Part shown: piece after piece, positions 60,804 to 64,000 of the stretch | Numbering within the stretch: position 1 is the first letter of the stretch | How the letters are laid out: each line of letters starts with the position of its first letter | From: CAZSHX01 sp964606895 | GTDB taxonomy: Bacteria; Bacteroidota; Ignavibacteria; Kapaibacteriales; UBA2268 | Length of the DNA: 64,000 nucleotides | Reading direction: 5' to 3' | NCBI GenBank assembly: GCA_964606895.1 | Contig: CAZSHX010000015.1 | Coordinates: 5,718 to 69,717, forward strand | Made by a program: the position numbers and the translations under genes | The notes under the pieces: generated by a model | What the model saw: the letters and a program-made list of their open reading frames with translations, nothing else | What the model was told of the DNA's origin: nothing | Databases searched by the model: none

Positions 60804-61184
60804 TTATTTAAGTGTGACCTTAGCTCCCTGAGCTTCAAGTTTTTTCTTAATATCTTCTGCATCATCTTTTGTGCAGCCTTCTTTTACCATTTTAGGAGCA
60901 CCTTCGACTAAGTCTTTTGCTTCTTTCAAGCCTAAGCCTGTAATTTCGCGGATAACTTTGATAACGTTAAGTTTCTGAGCACCCATGTCGGTTAATTCAA
61001 CGTCAAATTCTGTTTTTTCTTCTTCTTTAACTTCGGCGGCGGCGGCGGGTGCGGCTCCTGCCATCATCATTGGTGCGGCGGCTGTTACTCCGAATTTTTC
61101 TTCTAATGCTTTTTTGAGTTCTGAGGCTTCAACTAATGTTAAACCAGAGATTTTTTCGACTAATTCTTCAACTATTGCTGACAT
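60804..61184 (-). CDS. rplL: 50S ribosomal protein L7/L12
   Basis: 126 residues: N-terminal dimerisation helix (VEELVEKISGLTLVEASELK), Ala-rich hinge (AAAPMMMAGAAPAAAAEVKE) and the C-terminal domain with KLNVIKVIREITGLGLKEAK and VEGAPKMVKEGCTKDDAEDI. It forms the stalk that recruits translation GTPases. Confidence 0.98.
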   Translation of the reverse strand: MSAIVEELVEKISGLTLVEASELKKALEEKFGVTAAAPMMMAGAAPAAAAEVKEEEKTEFDVELTDMGAQKLNVIKVIREITGLGLKEAKDLVEGAPKMVKEGCTKDDAEDIKKKLEAQGAKVTLK

Positions 61185-61219
61185 TATATAACTCCTATAA
61201 TAATTAATTTCAAATAAAA

Positions 61220-61744
61220 TTATGATGCCTGTTTTTTGGCAACTTCTTCAACAAGATAAGCAACATCACGCAGAACTGCATTGATAGCACCGACGATACC
61301 TGATATTGGAGCATCGAGACTACCGAGAATTCCGGAGATAAGCTCAGGTTTGGATGGCAATGAGGCAAGCAGTTTGAGCTGTGAGCCATCATAGTACTGC
61401 CCTTCGATAACTGCGGCTTTTAATTTCGGAAGTTCAGTTTTTTCACTGATTTCTTTTATAACTTTTGCAGGTGCTACCGGATCATCATAAGCAAATACGA
61501 CACCGGTTGCTTTTGTAAAAATTACTTCAGGAATCTTGAAATCACCTACTTCAACAAGAGCTCTTTTTATCAGTGTGTTTTTAGCAACCTGATAGTCAAT
61601 GCCCTTTTTTCTGAGTTCACGGCGGAAACGGATTGAAAAATCAACCTTCATCCCCATGAAATCAACGAGATAAAAGCCCGATGCACGCTTGAATTTTTCA
61701 GTCAGAGCGGCAACTGTTTCTCGTTTTTTTTGTATTGTAATCAT
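61220..61744 (-). CDS. rplJ: 50S ribosomal protein L10
   Basis: 174 residues: QKKRETVAALTEKFKRASGF, YLVDFMGMKVDFSIRFRREL, YQVAKNTLIKRALVEVG and SGIVGAINAVLRDVAYLVEE at the L12-binding C-terminus. AAAGGGAT precedes the ATG. A structured leader (61774-61822) lies just upstream. Confidence 0.96.
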   Translation of the reverse strand: MITIQKKRETVAALTEKFKRASGFYLVDFMGMKVDFSIRFRRELRKKGIDYQVAKNTLIKRALVEVGDFKIPEVIFTKATGVVFAYDDPVAPAKVIKEISEKTELPKLKAAVIEGQYYDGSQLKLLASLPSKPELISGILGSLDAPISGIVGAINAVLRDVAYLVEEVAKKQAS

Positions 61745-61773
61745 ATCCCTTTTACTATTTATTTTTCTTGTTA

Positions 61774-61822
61774 TGACGGCAACCGCCGGGGCTACTGACC
61801 GCGACAGAGAAGCTTGTCGTCA
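61774..61822 (-). ncRNA. Ribosomal protein L10 leader-like structure
   Basis: In the 104-base gap upstream of rplJ the - strand can fold into a three-way junction: an outer TGACG/CGTCA stem encloses CGACA-agcttctc-TGTCG and GGC-ggtt-GCC. Position and shape fit an L10 leader, where L10(L12)4 binds to repress rplJL. A covariance-model search was not possible. Confidence 0.5.
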
Positions 61823-61848
61823 AAAAACCAGAGTACGTAATTTCTTAA

Positions 61849-62550
61849 TTATTCTTTAACCATAAACGACGAATCGCTTACCTGAACACCGGGACCCATT
61901 GTTGAACTGAAAAATATGCTCTTCACATACTTTCCTTTAGCGGTCTGAGGTTTTGCCCTGAGAATGCTATTGTAGAATGTGCTGATATTTTCAATCAAAG
62001 CCTGAGGAGCAAATGAACATTTACCGACGGAAGCATGAATATTACCTGTTTTGTCAACACGATATTCAATCTTACCGGCTTTAACGTCATTGACAGCCTG
62101 TGCTACGTCAAATGTTACTGTTCCGCTTTTGGGATTAGGCATCAAACCTCTTGGACCAAGGATACGTCCAAGCTTACCAACTTCGCCCATAACATCGGGA
62201 GTGGCAATTATAACATCAATTTCTGTCCAGCCGCTTTTGATTTTCTCAACGTATTCTTCGAGACCTGCATAATCTGCTCCGGCATCTAAAGCTTCTTTAT
62301 CTTTAGGAGATTTTGCCATAACGAGAACGCGAACTTTTTTTCCGGTTCCGTGAGGCAAAGAAACTGTACCGCGAACCAACTGGTCTGCTTTTCTTGGGTC
62401 AACCCCAAGTTTGATAGCAACTTCAAAGGATTCATCGAATTTTGCTGTTGCATTCTTTTTAATTATGTTAACTGCATCCTGATAAGCGACTACTTCAGTC
62501 TGCTTGAAAGTTTTCAGCAGTGCATTAAATCTTTTTCCGTGCTTTTTCAT
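61849..62550 (-). CDS. rplA: 50S ribosomal protein L1
   Basis: 233 residues: HGKRFNALLKTFKQTEVVAY, FDESFEVAIKLGVDPRKADQ, LVRGTVSLPHGTGKKVRVLV, GRILGPRGLMPNPKSGTVTF and SIFFSSTMGPGVQVSDSSF. L1 forms the stalk at the E site. It lies 31 bases after rplK. Confidence 0.98.
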   Translation of the reverse strand: MKKHGKRFNALLKTFKQTEVVAYQDAVNIIKKNATAKFDESFEVAIKLGVDPRKADQLVRGTVSLPHGTGKKVRVLVMAKSPKDKEALDAGADYAGLEEYVEKIKSGWTEIDVIIATPDVMGEVGKLGRILGPRGLMPNPKSGTVTFDVAQAVNDVKAGKIEYRVDKTGNIHASVGKCSFAPQALIENISTFYNSILRAKPQTAKGKYVKSIFFSSTMGPGVQVSDSSFMVKE

Positions 62551-62581
62551 AGCCTTTTCCGAAAATTATTATTGTACAATA

Positions 62582-63007
62582 TTATTCAATTGTTGTGATA
62601 CCCATACTGCGGGCGGTTCCTTTAATCATACTGATGGCACTTTCTACGGTGTCGCAGTTAAGATCTTCCATTTTGATTTTAGCAATCTCTTCGAGCTGAA
62701 CACGTTTGACATTTGCCACTTTCGTCTTATGAGGAAGTGCAGAGCCTGATTTCAATCCGGCGGCTTTTAGCAAAAGAACCGGAGTTGGAGGAGATTTAAC
62801 AATAAATACGAAGGATTTGTCGGAGAAAAAGGTTACCACTGCCGGTAAAATTGTTCCCTTTTGCTTCTGGGTTCTTGCATTGAACTGCTTAACGAACTCC
62901 ATACCGTTCAAACCTCTTTGACCGAAAGCCGGTCCAACGGGAGGAGCCATAGTGGCTTCGCCTGCGTTCAACTGTAGCTTAAAAGTGCCTAATACTTTCT
63001 TTGCCAT
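62582..63007 (-). CDS. rplK: 50S ribosomal protein L11
   Basis: 141 residues: LQLNAGEATMAPPVGPAFGQ, RGLNGMEFVKQFNARTQKQK, SFVFIVKSPPTPVLLLKAAG and TVESAISMIKGTARSMGITT. L11 builds the GTPase-associated centre with 23S rRNA. Confidence 0.98.
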   Translation of the reverse strand: MAKKVLGTFKLQLNAGEATMAPPVGPAFGQRGLNGMEFVKQFNARTQKQKGTILPAVVTFFSDKSFVFIVKSPPTPVLLLKAAGLKSGSALPHKTKVANVKRVQLEEIAKIKMEDLNCDTVESAISMIKGTARSMGITTIE

Positions 63008-63039
63008 TGTTCTCTTTACTCTAAAAATTTATATTAAAA

Positions 63040-63609
63040 TTAATGATTTTCCAGTTCCACTTGTCTGAAGTCAAGCTCAACAGGAGTTTTACGTCCCAGA
63101 ATTCCGACTTCGACTTTCAGTTTCTGCTTCTCAAAGTTGATTTCTTTAACTGTACCCAGAAAGTTTGTGAACGGACCGTCAATAACTTTGACGGGGTCAC
63201 CAATCTGGAAAGCAGTTTCGATTGTTTCAATACTTTTTCTTTCTTCGACTCTACCGATAATTCTCTCGATTTCATGATGCTGCAGCGGAGCAGGTTCGGT
63301 TTTTGTTCCGACAAAGCTCACAACAGAAGGAATATTGGTAATTATATCATGAATCTTTTTGTCAAGAATTGTACGTATAATAATATATCCGGGCAAAAAG
63401 TTTTTGATTTTCGTTTTTCTTTTGCCGTTTCTAACCTCAAATACAGTTTCCTGAGGAATAATGATATCCTTAATTCTTTCCTGAAGCTTCAATCTTTTGA
63501 TTTCAGCCTCGAGAGAAAGTTTAACTCGTTGCTCATGACCCGTGAAGGTCCTTAGGGCATACCACTTAAACTCAGTGTTACTATCAAGTGCGTTAGGTCT
63601 GTCTTGCAT
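63040..63609 (-). CDS. nusG: Transcription termination/antitermination factor NusG
   Basis: 189 residues. The NGN domain opens KWYALRTFTGHEQRVKLSLE and continues through FLPGYIIIRTILDKKIHDII. The KOW domain is QIGDPVKVIDGPFTNFLGTV followed by VEVGILGRKTPVELDFRQVE. It lies 5 bases after secE, the standard secE-nusG pair. Confidence 0.98.
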   Translation of the reverse strand: MQDRPNALDSNTEFKWYALRTFTGHEQRVKLSLEAEIKRLKLQERIKDIIIPQETVFEVRNGKRKTKIKNFLPGYIIIRTILDKKIHDIITNIPSVVSFVGTKTEPAPLQHHEIERIIGRVEERKSIETIETAFQIGDPVKVIDGPFTNFLGTVKEINFEKQKLKVEVGILGRKTPVELDFRQVELENH

Positions 63610-63614
63610 AATTT

Positions 63615-63797
63615 CTAAAAGATAATCGCAATTATTTTACTGACCACCCAATCAATCATATAAACCAGAGTAGTCAGAATGAATGTTGTAATAACAACAA
63701 CCATAGAAGATTCCCTGAGTTGCTCTTTTGTGGGCCAAGCGACTTTTTTCATCTCTTTGACCACTTCGCTTCCGAAGTTTTTGATTTTCGATATCAT
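63615..63797 (-). CDS. secE: Preprotein translocase subunit SecE
   Basis: 60 residues: ISKIKNFGSEVVKEMKKVAW, PTKEQLRESSMVVVITTFIL and a single C-terminal membrane helix. The conserved EMKKVxWP motif is present. It pairs with SecY (34746-36095). tRNA-Trp lies 30 bases upstream. Confidence 0.96.
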   Translation of the reverse strand: MISKIKNFGSEVVKEMKKVAWPTKEQLRESSMVVVITTFILTTLVYMIDWVVSKIIAIIF

Positions 63798-63827
63798 AAT
63801 TCATCCGAAAAATAAAAAAGTAAACAG

Positions 63828-63900
63828 CACGGGTGGAAGGACTTGAACCCTCAGCCTACGGTTTTGGAGACCGCCGCTCTGCCAATTGAGCTACACCCGT
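63828..63900 (-). tRNA. tRNA-Trp (anticodon CCA)
   Basis: 73 bases with a perfect 7-bp acceptor stem (ACGGGTG / CACCCGT), a discriminator G and the anticodon loop CTCCAAA. The T loop is GTTCAAG. No CCA is encoded. tRNA-Trp directly before secE is the common bacterial arrangement. Confidence 0.96.
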
Positions 63901-63938
63901 ATTTCTAAAATCACCCAATCATGAGCAAATCCTTTTTG

Positions 63939-64000
<62 letters not shown>

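Overview
The window is an AT-rich bacterial chromosome segment. It most likely comes from the Bacteroidota/Chlorobiota (FCB) lineage, with a Kapabacteria- or Ignavibacteria-like relative as my best guess. The reasons are two secreted proteins with C-terminal type IX secretion (Por) sorting domains, an extended QueA, a LolC/E-type permease, many short intergenic palindromes, and r-protein genes with AGGAG-type ribosome binding sites next to many genes without one. The lineage is inferred from gene style, not from a database search.

Positions 1-8319 are accessory and mostly on the + strand: a 5'-truncated L,D-transpeptidase, an EamA transporter, a RelE-type toxin with its antitoxin downstream, two T9SS-secreted proteins (WD40-like and CAP/FnIII), a polyprenyl-phosphate-type glycosyltransferase and gcvH. 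Intergenic DNA here is rich in perfect hairpins and carries two copies of a ~135 bp MITE-like element. Positions 8373-11507 (- strand) hold an NlpC/P60 lipoprotein, queA and an M16 peptidase. A divergent EF-G paralogue (11703-13835) follows. A nucleotidyltransferase/wHTH toxin-antitoxin-like pair (13937-14805) is flanked by a MITE fragment and two more full copies. Then come an EcsC-like protein, rsmD and a PilM-like protein, and divergently a DUF47/PiT phosphate-uptake pair.

Positions 20114-26291 form a compact - strand chemotaxis operon in the order HEAT-repeat protein, cheR, two single-domain response regulators, a CheZ-type phosphatase and cheA. The CheZ carries four CheY-docking-like peptides at an exact 26-residue period, and CheA has a related peptide where its P2 domain would normally be. 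Positions 26400-30606 carry ccmB, murF, a LolC/E-type permease and a ferredoxin-NADP reductase-like protein.

Positions 30854-64000 (all - strand) are one nearly uninterrupted gene-expression super-cluster. In transcription order it reads tRNA-Thr (partial), tRNA-Trp, secE, nusG, rplK, rplA, rplJ, rplL, rpoB, rpoC, a second EF-G, rpsL, rpsG, fusA, tuf, the S10 and spc operons, and the alpha operon through rplQ. adk and rpsD are missing from their usual places. S17 and L17 carry long acidic, repetitive extensions, L5 carries a basic one, and L36 has lost its zinc ligands. With the third EF-G-like gene at 11703, the window encodes three EF-G-family proteins. Many core genes start with GTG or TTG, supported by well-placed ribosome binding sites.
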